Origin: Candidatus Methanomassiliicoccus intestinalis Issoire-Mx1
GTDB lineage: Archaea > Thermoplasmatota > Thermoplasmata > Methanomassiliicoccales > Methanomassiliicoccaceae
Assembly (NCBI RefSeq): GCF_000404225.1
Contig: NC_021353.1
Location: 434,001 to 498,000 of the forward strand
Reading direction: 5' to 3'
Length of the DNA stretch: 64,000 bases
Numbering within the stretch: the first letter of the stretch is position 1; each line of letters starts with the position of its first letter. Below, piece by piece: positions 25,451-34,161 of this stretch. The notes under the pieces are model-generated. The model did not search any database. It was given only the letters and a program-made list of their open reading frames with translations, and was not told the origin of the DNA. The position numbers and the translations under genes are program-made.

Positions 25451-27460
25451 ATGGAGCTTGGGCTAGGGATAGACACTGGTGGAACATATACTGATGCAGT
25501 TTTAATAGATCTTGAATCAAACAGTATAATCTCAAAGGCAAAAGCGTTGACTACGAGGGACGATCTCTCAGTCGGCATAAGAAATTCTATGAAACTGTTT
25601 GACAGATCCTTGCTGAAAAAAGTAAGCATGGTATCTCTTTCTTCGACCTTGGCAACAAATTCGGTCGTGGAAGGGAAAGGCTGCCGCGTAGGCGTGATCT
25701 CAGTAGGGCGAGATTTTGACAGCTCGATAGTCGCCGATGAATCTATAACGATCTCTGGAGGACACGATCTTAATGGTGCGGAGCTAAATCCTCTTGACAT
25801 AGACTCTGCTGAAAAATTTATGAATTCTATAAAAAGCAAAGTAGACAGCATAGCGATAACTAGTTACTTAAGTGTCAGAAATCCTGAACATGAGCTCATA
25901 TTGAAAGATCTAGCATCAAAAATATTGAATCTTCCAGTGGTTTGCGGTCATGAACTTTCATCAAGTCTTGGATTTAATGAACGGACCATTACATCTGTGA
26001 TGAATGCAAGATTAATTCCAATTATAAAAGAATTAATCAATTCTATGAAAAGCGCGATGGTGGAATATGATATTAACGCGCCTCTTATGATTGTAAAAGG
26101 TGACGGCTCTCTTATGAATGACGAAATCGCTGTAGAAAGACCTGTAGAAACCGTACTTTCAGGACCTGCCGCGAGTATGATTGGCGCAAAGACCCTTACA
26201 GGTCTCAACGATGCAATCGTCATGGACATGGGTGGCACTACTACAGACATAGGAATACTGAGAAACGGGCAGCCAAGACTTGAAAAAGAAGGTGCTATGA
26301 TTGGAGGGAAGAGAACAAGAGTTCTGGCCGCTGAAATATATACCTCTGGTATAGGCGGAGACAGCAGAATTGTTGTAAAAGGAAATAAATTCTCTTTAAC
26401 TCCTCTCAGAGTAATGCCGCTTTGCATAGCCACGACTAAATGGCCGCAGCTGTTTCCACGATTGGAAGAGATCTCAAAAAGGTGTTTTTTCTTCAATTTA
26501 GAAAGTATAAATGTAAATAATATTGTACAGGATATTGAATTTTTTGTAAAAATAAAGGATATAAAAGATGCTCCATTGTCTGAAAATGACCGTAAATTAC
26601 TTGAATATATATCAAACGAGCCATTTTCTCTGAGTGAAGCAGGTGCATCATTAAACCTTCATCCATTTGCTTTTAACGTATCAAAAATGGAAGAATTGGG
26701 AATGATCCAGCGCATCGGCCTGACGCCAACTGACATTCTGCATGCAGAAGGGAGTTATATCGAATATGATCGTAAGGCATCAGAATATGGTGTAAAACAT
26801 CAGGCTTTGAAGATGAATATGCTACCAGAAGAATTTATTTCATTTGCTAAAGAAAAAGTAATTGAAAAAATATCAGAAGAGCTGCTTAAAAAATTATTTT
26901 TAGAGAATATAGGAACATTTGAGCTGGATAAAGTCTCAAAAGCATTGGTAGACAGAGTGGTCTCAGGATCATCGGATGATTTCAGTTGTTCCATATCTCT
27001 GAACTTGCCGATAATTGGAATAGGAGCACCAGTATCTGCATACTATCCGTTGATGTCTGAAAAACTAAATGCAAAATTGTTCCTTCCTGAATACTCTGAA
27101 GTTGGGAATGCCATTGGAGCAGTAACCGGAAGTGTTATTGAACAGGTGGAAATCCTCATAAAACCAGTTTCTGGCTCCAGGATAATTGACGATCCTAATT
27201 GTACTTTGTTTGCGACCTTTGGAAAATACGAGTATGAAACATGGAGCAAGGCCGTAGAAGACGGAAAGACGCTGGGATGTGAGTACGTTAAACGCAGAGC
27301 TCTAAAATCTGGAGCACGAAATGTGGACATCAATATAGTTCAAGATGACAGAGAATATACGGTAGGAATGGAATATTCTGACAGTAAAATCCTGATGGAG
27401 ACTGTTTTAACGATTACTGCTATCGGAAAACCCAATCAGTTCTTTGTTGAAGAAGCCTAA
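25451..27460 (+). CDS. Hydantoinase/oxoprolinase (HyuA-like) ASKHA ATPase
   Basis: A 669-residue protein. The N-terminal Hydant_A_N domain carries GLGIDTGGTYTDAVLID with the phosphate-binding loop, and the second half has the ASKHA motif IVMDMGGTTTDIGIL near residue 260. Near residues 375-440 an inserted segment (NDRKLLEYISNEPFSLSEAG and LHPFAFNVSKMEELGMIQRI) looks like a winged helix. The GIGAPVSAYYP and GNAIGAVTGSV blocks are typical of HyuA. Classical members hydrolyse hydantoins or oxoproline with ATP. In this corrinoid neighbourhood a more attractive role is ATP-driven reactivation of Co(II)-corrinoid or substrate activation, but this is inference. It is the last gene of the cassette. 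Confidence 0.8.
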   Translation: MELGLGIDTGGTYTDAVLIDLESNSIISKAKALTTRDDLSVGIRNSMKLFDRSLLKKVSMVSLSSTLATNSVVEGKGCRVGVISVGRDFDSSIVADESITISGGHDLNGAELNPLDIDSAEKFMNSIKSKVDSIAITSYLSVRNPEHELILKDLASKILNLPVVCGHELSSSLGFNERTITSVMNARLIPIIKELINSMKSAMVEYDINAPLMIVKGDGSLMNDEIAVERPVETVLSGPAASMIGAKTLTGLNDAIVMDMGGTTTDIGILRNGQPRLEKEGAMIGGKRTRVLAAEIYTSGIGGDSRIVVKGNKFSLTPLRVMPLCIATTKWPQLFPRLEEISKRCFFFNLESINVNNIVQDIEFFVKIKDIKDAPLSENDRKLLEYISNEPFSLSEAGASLNLHPFAFNVSKMEELGMIQRIGLTPTDILHAEGSYIEYDRKASEYGVKHQALKMNMLPEEFISFAKEKVIEKISEELLKKLFLENIGTFELDKVSKALVDRVVSGSSDDFSCSISLNLPIIGIGAPVSAYYPLMSEKLNAKLFLPEYSEVGNAIGAVTGSVIEQVEILIKPVSGSRIIDDPNCTLFATFGKYEYETWSKAVEDGKTLGCEYVKRRALKSGARNVDINIVQDDREYTVGMEYSDSKILMETVLTITAIGKPNQFFVEEA

Positions 27461-27535
27461 CACTTCTCCAACGATTTACTCCATCGGTTGTTTAAATTCC
27501 GAATACGGGACTGCAGTTCACATCTCTTATTATTT

Positions 27536-27868
27536 TCAGTCCTTTTCAAATGTAATATTTACTGATCCTACACTTTGCGTTCTTGTTTTTGATAGCATAC
27601 CAAGTTCAAGCCATGCAGCATGAACTATCGCAGATGGAACAAGACATGTTGCTGAACAGTGTTCTCTTCTTTTAGGATCCATAATTGCACTGTTTGTAAG
27701 GGTTGTAACATCGTCCGGGCTTATTTTGTCAAACCCTTCAATATACTTTTTGACATTTGCGCAGTCTGTTTCAAATGAGAGTTCTATTTCTCCACTATCG
27801 TTCAGCAACGCTGTTACCTTTGTCTTTTTGGCGCAGACATTCATATTGGCTGTAACCGTAGAAGTCAT
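27536..27868 (-). CDS. Small Cys-containing protein, unknown function
   Basis: A 110-residue protein with Cys residues at NVCAKK, ETDCANVKKY and HCSATCLVPSA, suggesting a metal site. The body is otherwise hydrophilic and alpha/beta-like. It is convergent to the HyuA-like gene. A TATA-like GGTTATAAC lies about 35 nt upstream of the ATG on the minus strand, so it may have its own promoter rather than depend on the MFS gene 41 nt upstream. I do not recognise the family. Its placement facing a corrinoid cassette makes a link possible but unproven. Confidence 0.6.
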   Translation of the reverse strand: MTSTVTANMNVCAKKTKVTALLNDSGEIELSFETDCANVKKYIEGFDKISPDDVTTLTNSAIMDPKRREHCSATCLVPSAIVHAAWLELGMLSKTRTQSVGSVNITFEKD

Positions 27869-27909
27869 CTATACCACAGATGCATATCTGTCTGGAGTGT
27901 TATAACCTT

Positions 27910-29091
27910 TCACCTTGCGGATTTATATGATCTGCCTTCTTCTTTATTTAGAATCAAGCGAGCCAATGCAATACAGATGAATGCTCCGGCAGTTCCTATA
28001 GCTCCAGCATAACCGATTGCTTTTACATCAACGGAGTTGTAAAGCGGAGTGAATGCCACAGGAGCCAATGCATACCCGCTGTATCTTACAGTGTTGAATA
28101 TGGACGAAACTGCTCCTTTGTATTTTGGAGAAATCTCTACAGATGTTGCCAGCATTGATGCCCATGAAAATGAGGTACCCACTCTCAGTAAAGACAGGGT
28201 GATGATGTATTCAATCGTGCTTGATGATAGGGTGATCAATATCAGAGCTGCGATCATTATAGAAAATCCTATGGCAGAACCGGAAAATCTGCCAAATCTA
28301 TCACTTACTCTTCCGCTGAATGGGCTTATCGCAACTCCAGATAGTCCAGCTATTCCTAATACAATCCCAATATAACTTTCATCAAGCCTCAAAGGAGGAA
28401 GTGAAAGTAAATCGGATACGAAAGACATCATACCTATGTATGATAGAAATGTAAGAAATCCCGCGATACACAGTGGAATTATTCCTTTTGATTTAGCTCC
28501 TTTTTTCAATACTGTAATTATCCCTTCTTCAGGACGTTCTGTTACGCGGTCATCTTCGAACAATTTCAAAAACAGTAAGAGTGCGATTATCGCATATATC
28601 GCAGTGAAGACAAATACTCCTCGCCAATCAATCAGTGCAAGGACTCCTGCTACAAGCGGGCCGGAAGCCACACCAGCTGCGCTAGCACCGTTTGAGTATC
28701 CCATTGCCTTTCCAAGTTCTTCATGGGGTACAATGTCTCCGAGAAGAGCCTGCAGTATTGGTTGAACAAGGGCAAAACCCGCACCCTGTACAGCTCTTCC
28801 AGCTAGAAACACGCTTAAGTCCGGGCTGAAAACAATAACTGCGCTCCCAACAGCAAAGATTCCCAGGCCGGCAGTTGCTATCTGTCGTCTTCCGTATGAA
28901 TCTGAAGTAGCACCGCTTATCAGCATCAGCAGCGCATATGGAATCATATATGCTGTCACAGACGTTAATATCTGCGGAGCTGTGGCGTCAAACGCTCCTT
29001 TTAAATCAGGCACCAAAGCCAATACAGCATTCGTGCTGAATGGGCTTACAAATGATGTGAGATATATGAGCATTAGGCGGCTATTCAACAC
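27910..29091 (-). CDS. MFS transporter, DHA1-like
   Basis: A 393-residue membrane protein with about 12 membrane segments. The motif between TM2 and TM3, GATSDSYGRRQI near residue 60, and its repeat GRVSDRFGRF near residue 260, mark the major facilitator superfamily. GRAVQGAGFALVQPILQALL matches the TM4-5 region of the DHA1 drug:H+ antiporter group. The substrate is unknown. It is followed on the same strand by the small Cys-containing gene. Confidence 0.88.
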   Translation of the reverse strand: MLNSRLMLIYLTSFVSPFSTNAVLALVPDLKGAFDATAPQILTSVTAYMIPYALLMLISGATSDSYGRRQIATAGLGIFAVGSAVIVFSPDLSVFLAGRAVQGAGFALVQPILQALLGDIVPHEELGKAMGYSNGASAAGVASGPLVAGVLALIDWRGVFVFTAIYAIIALLLFLKLFEDDRVTERPEEGIITVLKKGAKSKGIIPLCIAGFLTFLSYIGMMSFVSDLLSLPPLRLDESYIGIVLGIAGLSGVAISPFSGRVSDRFGRFSGSAIGFSIMIAALILITLSSSTIEYIITLSLLRVGTSFSWASMLATSVEISPKYKGAVSSIFNTVRYSGYALAPVAFTPLYNSVDVKAIGYAGAIGTAGAFICIALARLILNKEEGRSYKSAR

Positions 29092-29146
29092 TTAATCCAG
29101 GTGAGATTTAGGTTGATATGCCATACCCGCTCAAAATTCAATAAAT

Positions 29147-29503
29147 TCAAATTGAGTAGTCTAATTTGCCTTTTTCATTGTATCCCTGAACTCTCAGGGG
29201 TCTGCTCAGGGCAGCTTCAATAGTTAAGGATGCATCTTTTTTCTCTTCGTCCGGAACAATTATTGTTACATCATAGTCTTCAGCCGTCTCTCCATACTCT
29301 TCAATGGTGACTTCATCATACCAGCATCCTTCTGGTTCTATGAATTCAAACGCAACAATCTCTTCAGTTGATGGTTCAATAATCCTGATGAGTCCCCTTA
29401 TGCCGTCTTCTGTTTCCATGCAGTCGCTGTCAATCATGAGTCCAGGATTATTCTTTTTCAAGAGCACCAAGCGAGTTTCTATTATTTCTTCGACGATATC
29501 CAT
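29147..29503 (-). CDS. Hypothetical acidic protein
   Basis: A 118-residue acidic protein (start MDIVEEIIETRLVLLKKNNP) with no membrane segment and alternating beta-strand-like stretches (GLIRIIEPSTEEIVAFEFIE, DVTIIVPDEEKKDASLTIEA). I do not recognise the family. It is transcribed divergently from the phosphoribosyltransferase gene through a short AT-rich promoter region. Confidence 0.6.
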   Translation of the reverse strand: MDIVEEIIETRLVLLKKNNPGLMIDSDCMETEDGIRGLIRIIEPSTEEIVAFEFIEPEGCWYDEVTIEEYGETAEDYDVTIIVPDEEKKDASLTIEAALSRPLRVQGYNEKGKLDYSI

Positions 29504-29578
29504 ATTGATCTTATTTCAATTAAGCTATCAAACCACTTAAGCGTAGTGATTAATCTATATGATGTTCTATACTCTACT

Positions 29579-30139
29579 ATGCTTGATGTGCTCAAAGAAA
29601 GTCTTGCTAACGTCCAGATTATTAAAAAAGGGGACTACAGTTATTTTATCCATCCACTGGCCGATGGAATTCCAAACATAAGTGCAGAATTATTGGATGA
29701 AGTTTCAGATGAGATTGTAAAAAGGCTTCCTCCGTGTAATCTGATACTGTCTCCAGAAGCAATGGGCATCCCCATTGCTACTGCAGTGTCATTGAAAACA
29801 TCGATTCCATGCAGCATAATTCGAAAAAGATCATATGGTATTTCTGGAGAAGTCTGCATAAAACAGCACACTGGCTATTCTCAAAGTATGATGTATATCA
29901 ACGGTGTATCAGCTGGAGATGAAGTAGTACTCATAGATGACATAATCTCTACTGGAGGAACAATCCGTGCAATAATTCCAGTTTTGAAAACAATCGGCGC
30001 ACAAGTCAAAGGCGTCATCGTATTGTTCAATAAGAATCACGGTGCAGAAAAAGTGTCACAGGATCTCGGCATCAGCATCGACAGTCTGGTAGATGTTGAA
30101 CTTGTAGATGACAAGATAGATTTCTTCATGCATCAATAA
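29579..30139 (+). CDS. hpt: Hypoxanthine/guanine phosphoribosyltransferase, archaeal type
   Basis: A 186-residue type I phosphoribosyltransferase for purine salvage. The PRPP-binding motif is VVLIDDIISTGGTIRAI near residue 130, and the N-terminal KKGDYSYFIHPLADGIPNIS matches the archaeal HGPRTase subfamily related to AprT. The frame also has an upstream GTG at 29546, but archaeal homologs start with a segment like LDVLKESL, so I chose the ATG at 29579; an AT-rich promoter lies just upstream. The following GNAT frame overlaps the stop. Confidence 0.85.
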   Translation: MLDVLKESLANVQIIKKGDYSYFIHPLADGIPNISAELLDEVSDEIVKRLPPCNLILSPEAMGIPIATAVSLKTSIPCSIIRKRSYGISGEVCIKQHTGYSQSMMYINGVSAGDEVVLIDDIISTGGTIRAIIPVLKTIGAQVKGVIVLFNKNHGAEKVSQDLGISIDSLVDVELVDDKIDFFMHQ

Positions 30140-30171
30140 TGTTAAAAATTTTAATAACAATCTGGTGTGTC

Positions 30172-30648
30172 GTGTCTAAAATCACTCTTGAAAAAGTAAC
30201 TGCTGATAAGATTGAAGAGCTGTCTTCATTGGCATATAAAATATGGAGAGAATGCTTTCCAGGTATAATCTCCAACGAGCAGATTGAATATATGTTGGAA
30301 AAATTTCAATCCGTTCAAGCCATAACCAAACAAATTCAAACTGGGTATGAGTATTATTTTATTACCTGTGATGGGAAGACTGCTGGATATACAGGCATAA
30401 TTGTGAATTCTGATGGGATATTCTTAAGCAAGATTTATCTGATCGACACTTTCCGTGGAAATGGAATAGCTTCAGAAGCAATAAGGATAATCGCGAAAAC
30501 CGGGAGCCCTATCACTCTGACAGTGAATCGAGGAAATCTTCGTGCAATCCGCGCATATGAAAAAATGGGATTCGTAAAGATCAGAGAACAAAAGGCAGAT
30601 ATCGGCAGTGGATTCATCATGGATGATTACGTTATGCAACTGAACTGA
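30172..30648 (+). CDS. GNAT family N-acetyltransferase
   Basis: A 158-residue protein with the GNAT acetyl-CoA-binding segment LIDTFRGNGIASEAIR near residue 95 and the C-terminal NRGNLRAIRAYEKMGFVKI. The frame is open to an ATG at 30139 overlapping the previous stop, but that would add a hydrophobic tail. A TATA-like AAAATTTTAATAA at about 30143-30155 favours a leaderless GTG start at 30172. The substrate is unknown. Confidence 0.75.
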   Translation: MSKITLEKVTADKIEELSSLAYKIWRECFPGIISNEQIEYMLEKFQSVQAITKQIQTGYEYYFITCDGKTAGYTGIIVNSDGIFLSKIYLIDTFRGNGIASEAIRIIAKTGSPITLTVNRGNLRAIRAYEKMGFVKIREQKADIGSGFIMDDYVMQLN

Positions 30649-30683
30649 TTGCTAAAAATGAATTTTAGACACATTTTATTAAT

Positions 30684-31676
30684 ATGCATCTGTGCATGAA
30701 AGCCGAAATGGGTAAAAAATCTCAGATAATCTTATCAAACGGTGTTGAAGTCTCAGGAGCTGGTAGATACCTCTTCGATGCTCAATTTTTTGAATCTGAG
30801 GGAACACACTGCATTTCACATGCGCATTCTGATCATTTGCCTAGAAAGATCAGCAGAGGTGAGGCAGTATGTTCAGAAACAACTATGAGATGCATAAATG
30901 AATGCACCAAGCACAGAATCTCTAAATTATCAGACCCTAATATTGAGATGTTTGATGCCGGTCATATGGCTGGATCATGTATGTTCAGATTACCCATTGA
31001 CGATGAAACAATACTGTATACTGGTGATTTTTCTACAAAAAATCGATTTGGAATAGATGGGGCCAAACCGCATAAAACAGACATACTCATCATGGAGTCT
31101 ACATTTGGAAAGCCAGAATATGTTTTTCCTCCACAAGATGAAATGGGAGCGGTTATTCATGATTGGGTGGAAGACAATCTGGCTCAGAACGTGTCTGTGG
31201 TGCTCTACTCGTATCCTTTTGGAAAGTCTCAAGATCTTCTAAGAATCTTGTCAGATCTGGATCCTCTAGTTGATGATTCCGTTTCAAAAGCCACATCTTC
31301 AGCCTGCCCAGAATTGTCATTTAGAAAATATTCGGACGAAGAAGATTTAAAAGAACCATTCGTGTTGATTTCTCGACCGTACTCTAAAAAGAAATCGATG
31401 GAAGCTCCTTGGAGGAGAGCGGATATGCAGACCGCAGCTGTTTCTGGATGGGCTATGAATCCCTCTTACAAGTATATGGCGGGGGTTAACGAAGCATTTC
31501 CCCTTTCAGATCATGCAGGATTTGATGAACTGATCAATTTTGCTGAGGGCTGTAAGCCTTCGCTGGTGCTAACTCATCACGGCTTTGCTACCGAGTTAGC
31601 AATGGAAATCCGCAGCAGACTTGGAATAGATGCCCGTCCTTTAGTCCGAGGACAGTGCAGCATATTCGATTTTTAA
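30684..31676 (+). CDS. Metallo-beta-lactamase fold exonuclease/mRNA 3'-end processing-like protein
   Basis: A 330-residue MBL-fold protein. The zinc motif SHAHSDHL is near residue 50, GHMAGSC near 100, ILYTGDFS near 115, and the beta-CASP-like C-terminus has FPLSDHAGFDEL and LTHHG. It resembles archaeal exonucleases of the Artemis/SNM1-like type more than full CPSF-type proteins because it lacks KH domains. Candidate starts are ATGs at 30684, 30696 and 30708; the TATA-like TTTTATTAATA near 30668-30678 might favour the last. Its nucleic acid substrate is unknown. Confidence 0.75.
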   Translation: MHLCMKAEMGKKSQIILSNGVEVSGAGRYLFDAQFFESEGTHCISHAHSDHLPRKISRGEAVCSETTMRCINECTKHRISKLSDPNIEMFDAGHMAGSCMFRLPIDDETILYTGDFSTKNRFGIDGAKPHKTDILIMESTFGKPEYVFPPQDEMGAVIHDWVEDNLAQNVSVVLYSYPFGKSQDLLRILSDLDPLVDDSVSKATSSACPELSFRKYSDEEDLKEPFVLISRPYSKKKSMEAPWRRADMQTAAVSGWAMNPSYKYMAGVNEAFPLSDHAGFDELINFAEGCKPSLVLTHHGFATELAMEIRSRLGIDARPLVRGQCSIFDF

Positions 31677-32336
31677 TTATTGCAATTCCCACAACCCATT
31701 GTTTTCTTTAACCTTTCCCAAACGTTCCAGATCACGCAGTGTTTTTGAGATTAGAGTGGCTGATGGCTCTATCTGGAATTGTTCTATGAAAGCATTCTGT
31801 ATCTCTTTATTGTTTTTAGGCTCATAGAGTGTCTTTGGCAGAATCGTTCTCATGTCTTCATGGACATTCCATGGGAATATGAACCATGTCCAATCGTTTC
31901 CAGAGATACTATATGAATAAACATCAGGGACATACTCAGAACGTTCGATGTGTATCAATGAAGCACTCATGACCTCTGCAGGATTCTTCTGTTTGACATG
32001 ATCTACTGCCAATTTCAAGGATGCTCCAGTATCAGTTATGTCGTCTATGACTAGGACTCTTTCTCCAGTAACGTCTGTTATTAGTTCTTGAGTAAGGAGT
32101 GCATTACCGTCTGGATTTGCAGTGACTCCCCAGTGTTCTGTCTTTACCGCATATAGTTTTTTCACAAAGAGTTCATCGCAGAGGATTCTAGCTGGAACCC
32201 ATCCACCGCGTGTAAGTCCGACTACTACTTCAGGCATATATCCTATGTCTCTGATTTTATCAGCTACGTCACTGCACCATTTGGTAATCTCATCGTAAGA
32301 TACTAGTTTGCACTTAAAACTCTCAACGTCTGCCAT
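31677..32336 (-). CDS. Phosphoribosyltransferase with C-terminal winged helix (Gpt-like)
   Basis: A 219-residue protein. Residues 1-165 form a type I phosphoribosyltransferase with VVGLTRGGWVPARIL near residue 40 and the PRPP motif VLVIDDITDTGASLKLA near residue 95, as in archaeal xanthine/guanine PRTases. The C-terminal ~50 residues (EIQNAFIEQFQIEPSATLIS, TLRDLERLGKVKENNG) look like a winged-helix domain, so a regulatory function is possible. It is convergent with the nuclease gene; the stops are adjacent. It lies 32 nt downstream of the DHH phosphoesterase. Confidence 0.82.
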   Translation of the reverse strand: MADVESFKCKLVSYDEITKWCSDVADKIRDIGYMPEVVVGLTRGGWVPARILCDELFVKKLYAVKTEHWGVTANPDGNALLTQELITDVTGERVLVIDDITDTGASLKLAVDHVKQKNPAEVMSASLIHIERSEYVPDVYSYSISGNDWTWFIFPWNVHEDMRTILPKTLYEPKNNKEIQNAFIEQFQIEPSATLISKTLRDLERLGKVKENNGLWELQ

Positions 32337-32368
32337 ATTCGTCCCCGCTTTATCTAACTTGTATGATA

Positions 32369-33340
32369 TTATCTTTTACACTTGTTCTCTCCTTCAGATG
32401 TTATAAACCTGAAGAAATCCAGGGATCTGCTCATGCAGATATTTAGATGAGCTTCTATGTCACCCTTTCCTGTAAGCCCGGCAGCTCCGGCATGTCCGCC
32501 TCCTACGCCATTGGTTTCACCCGTAACGTCATTCAGGATTTTACCTAGGTGAAAACCTTTCTGAACAAGATCTTGTTTGGCTCTAGCACTTATTCTGAAT
32601 TCATCTTTTCTCTGAGAGCCTACAAAGGCTATGTCTGCTCCGGCATTGATTATTGCTTTACAAACTGAACCTTCGTGAGAACTTCTTTGCGATACTGCTG
32701 CAATATAATCACCGATTCTTTCGAATTTCATGTTCTGCATGCCTTTCAGCTGTGATACTCTTTCAGAAACATCCTGTTTGAGATCAGTGGTGCTTATAAC
32801 ATCTTTCATTTCTATTCCAGCTTCATCCAGCAGATCTGCAAAGCTTCTCATCATCATCGAATCTGCAAATTTGAAATGTCCACTGTCTGTTATCATACCT
32901 GCTGCGAGAGCCATACCAGTTTTTTCATCTATTTTAAAATCCGTACATTTTAAAATGTCCAATATCACTTCTGCGCAGCTTTTTCTATTCTCATTACAAA
33001 TCGATAAGCATTCGTCCCAATCTCCGCTGACTGCATGATGATCTATTGCTACGCATTCTATCTCTGACAAGTCTGCACTTACTTGGTCTCGTGAAGAACA
33101 GTCTACAATGACTGCGTAGTCATACTCGGAAATATCAGGATTTTCAATAACTTCAATTGAGAGTTTGTTTGCTACCGCCTTTGCCACTCTGTCCATGCCG
33201 CCAGGAGCCCCTATATATGTATCAGGGAAGCATTGTGAAAGTGCATAAGCTGATCCAAGAGCATCAGGGTCTGCATTGCCATGCATCAAAACTATTTTTT
33301 TACCGGTGCTGAGCTTTGCAGCAATCTTTTCAATCATCAA
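32369..33340 (-). CDS. DHH-family phosphoesterase (RecJ/NrnA-like)
   Basis: A 323-residue protein with the DHH motifs LMHGNADPDALGSAYAL (residues 18-34), VIVDCSSRDQ and AIDHHAVSGDW, and the C-terminal DHHA1 domain (GGGHAGAAGLTGKGD). It probably cleaves short oligonucleotides or nucleotide phosphates as NrnA or archaeal RecJ-like proteins do. It follows prefoldin beta, as in many archaea, but after a terminator hairpin, so it may have a separate promoter. Confidence 0.87.
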   Translation of the reverse strand: MMIEKIAAKLSTGKKIVLMHGNADPDALGSAYALSQCFPDTYIGAPGGMDRVAKAVANKLSIEVIENPDISEYDYAVIVDCSSRDQVSADLSEIECVAIDHHAVSGDWDECLSICNENRKSCAEVILDILKCTDFKIDEKTGMALAAGMITDSGHFKFADSMMMRSFADLLDEAGIEMKDVISTTDLKQDVSERVSQLKGMQNMKFERIGDYIAAVSQRSSHEGSVCKAIINAGADIAFVGSQRKDEFRISARAKQDLVQKGFHLGKILNDVTGETNGVGGGHAGAAGLTGKGDIEAHLNICMSRSLDFFRFITSEGENKCKR

Positions 33341-33394
33341 TAGATGTATGTTACTCAGATATTATTAATTACGTGAAGTTAAAAACATATGAAA

Positions 33395-33408
33395 GCTCCC
33401 GAAGGAGC
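33395..33408 (-). terminator. UUCG-loop hairpin after prefoldin beta
   Basis: On the minus strand GCTCC-TTCG-GGAGC forms a perfect 5-bp stem with a stable UUCG tetraloop, followed by TTTCATATG. It lies about 10 nt beyond the pfdB stop and probably ends the long exosome-proteasome transcript. Confidence 0.55.
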
Positions 33409-33417
33409 ATTAAAAAT

Positions 33418-33792
33418 TTATTGATTGTTTAATGGAAGACCTGTTGAGATAGCTTTGTTGATCTGGTCTTGCATAGCCTGGTATTTTTCTCTCAAAGCTT
33501 TTTCTTGCCTCTCTACGCCTTTTAGACGTATTTCAAGCGTTTCTTTGCTTTCTTCCAGATCTTTGAGAACTGATTCTTTACCATCTGCTTTGATCATCAA
33601 GGAGCCAGCACTTTTATAGATCACTGCATCTTGTGGAGCTTTGCCTAGCTCTTCAACGGTGCGTGTCATCTCTCTAACCTGTGCATCCATCTGAAGTTTT
33701 TGCGTGAGCACTGCCTGCAACTGCTGCTGAAGTTGCTGGAACTGTGCAATTTGATTCTGAACTTGTGGGCTTACACTGTCCATTTTAGTCAC
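33418..33792 (-). CDS. pfdB: Prefoldin subunit beta
   Basis: A 124-residue coiled-coil chaperone subunit that hands unfolded proteins to the thermosome. Long helices flank a short beta hairpin (DAVIYKSAGSLMIKADGKES), the typical beta-prefoldin layout, with QNQIAQFQQLQQQLQAVLTQ at the N-terminal helix. The start overlaps the Pcc1 stop by 8 nt. Confidence 0.93.
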   Translation of the reverse strand: MTKMDSVSPQVQNQIAQFQQLQQQLQAVLTQKLQMDAQVREMTRTVEELGKAPQDAVIYKSAGSLMIKADGKESVLKDLEESKETLEIRLKGVERQEKALREKYQAMQDQINKAISTGLPLNNQ

Positions 33793-34018
33793 CTGCTATT
33801 TTTGCGATATCTTCTGAAACCGCTATCCATCTTAAATATGAATTAAGGGCCGCCCTCAAAGCACCGATGTCTGCTGCATCAATGCTCAATATGATCTCCC
33901 CAGCCTCATGAGATATTTCTACATGGGTTCTTGGGACTTCTCTTCCTATTTCTGGAAAGAGGGCAGACCAAACTGCTGCTTCATGCGGGGTGTCTAAATG
34001 AAGGACTGCCTTCGGCAA
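33785..34018 (-). CDS. pcc1: KEOPS complex subunit Pcc1
   Basis: A 77-residue protein that dimerises the KEOPS complex making t6A in tRNA. It has the short beta-beta-alpha arrangement, with VEISHEAGEIILSIDAADIG followed by ALRAALNSYLRWIAVSEDIA, which is typical. The start is a TTG after an AGGTGA motif. Position between rpoP and pfdB is the common archaeal order. Confidence 0.88.
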   Translation of the reverse strand: MPKAVLHLDTPHEAAVWSALFPEIGREVPRTHVEISHEAGEIILSIDAADIGALRAALNSYLRWIAVSEDIAKIAGD

Positions 34019-34024
34019 TCCAAT

Positions 34025-34159
34025 TCACCTAGCCTTTACGACCTTCTTTACGTTCGGTCTTTCCTTATAAAAGATTTTTGAACCGCATTTTTCACATTGA
34101 ATTCCAACAGCGTTTATGTTGGAACGAATAGGTTCGTTGCATTTCCCGCATTTGTACAT
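34025..34159 (-). CDS. rpoP: DNA-directed RNA polymerase subunit P (Rpb12 homolog)
   Basis: A 44-residue zinc-ribbon protein: YKCGKCNEPI and IQCEKCGSKIFYKERPN provide two Cys-x2-Cys pairs, followed by a basic tail NVKKVVKAR. It stabilises the RNA polymerase assembly platform. It starts 2 nt after the eL43 stop. Confidence 0.93.
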   Translation of the reverse strand: MYKCGKCNEPIRSNINAVGIQCEKCGSKIFYKERPNVKKVVKAR

Positions 34160-34161
34160 GT

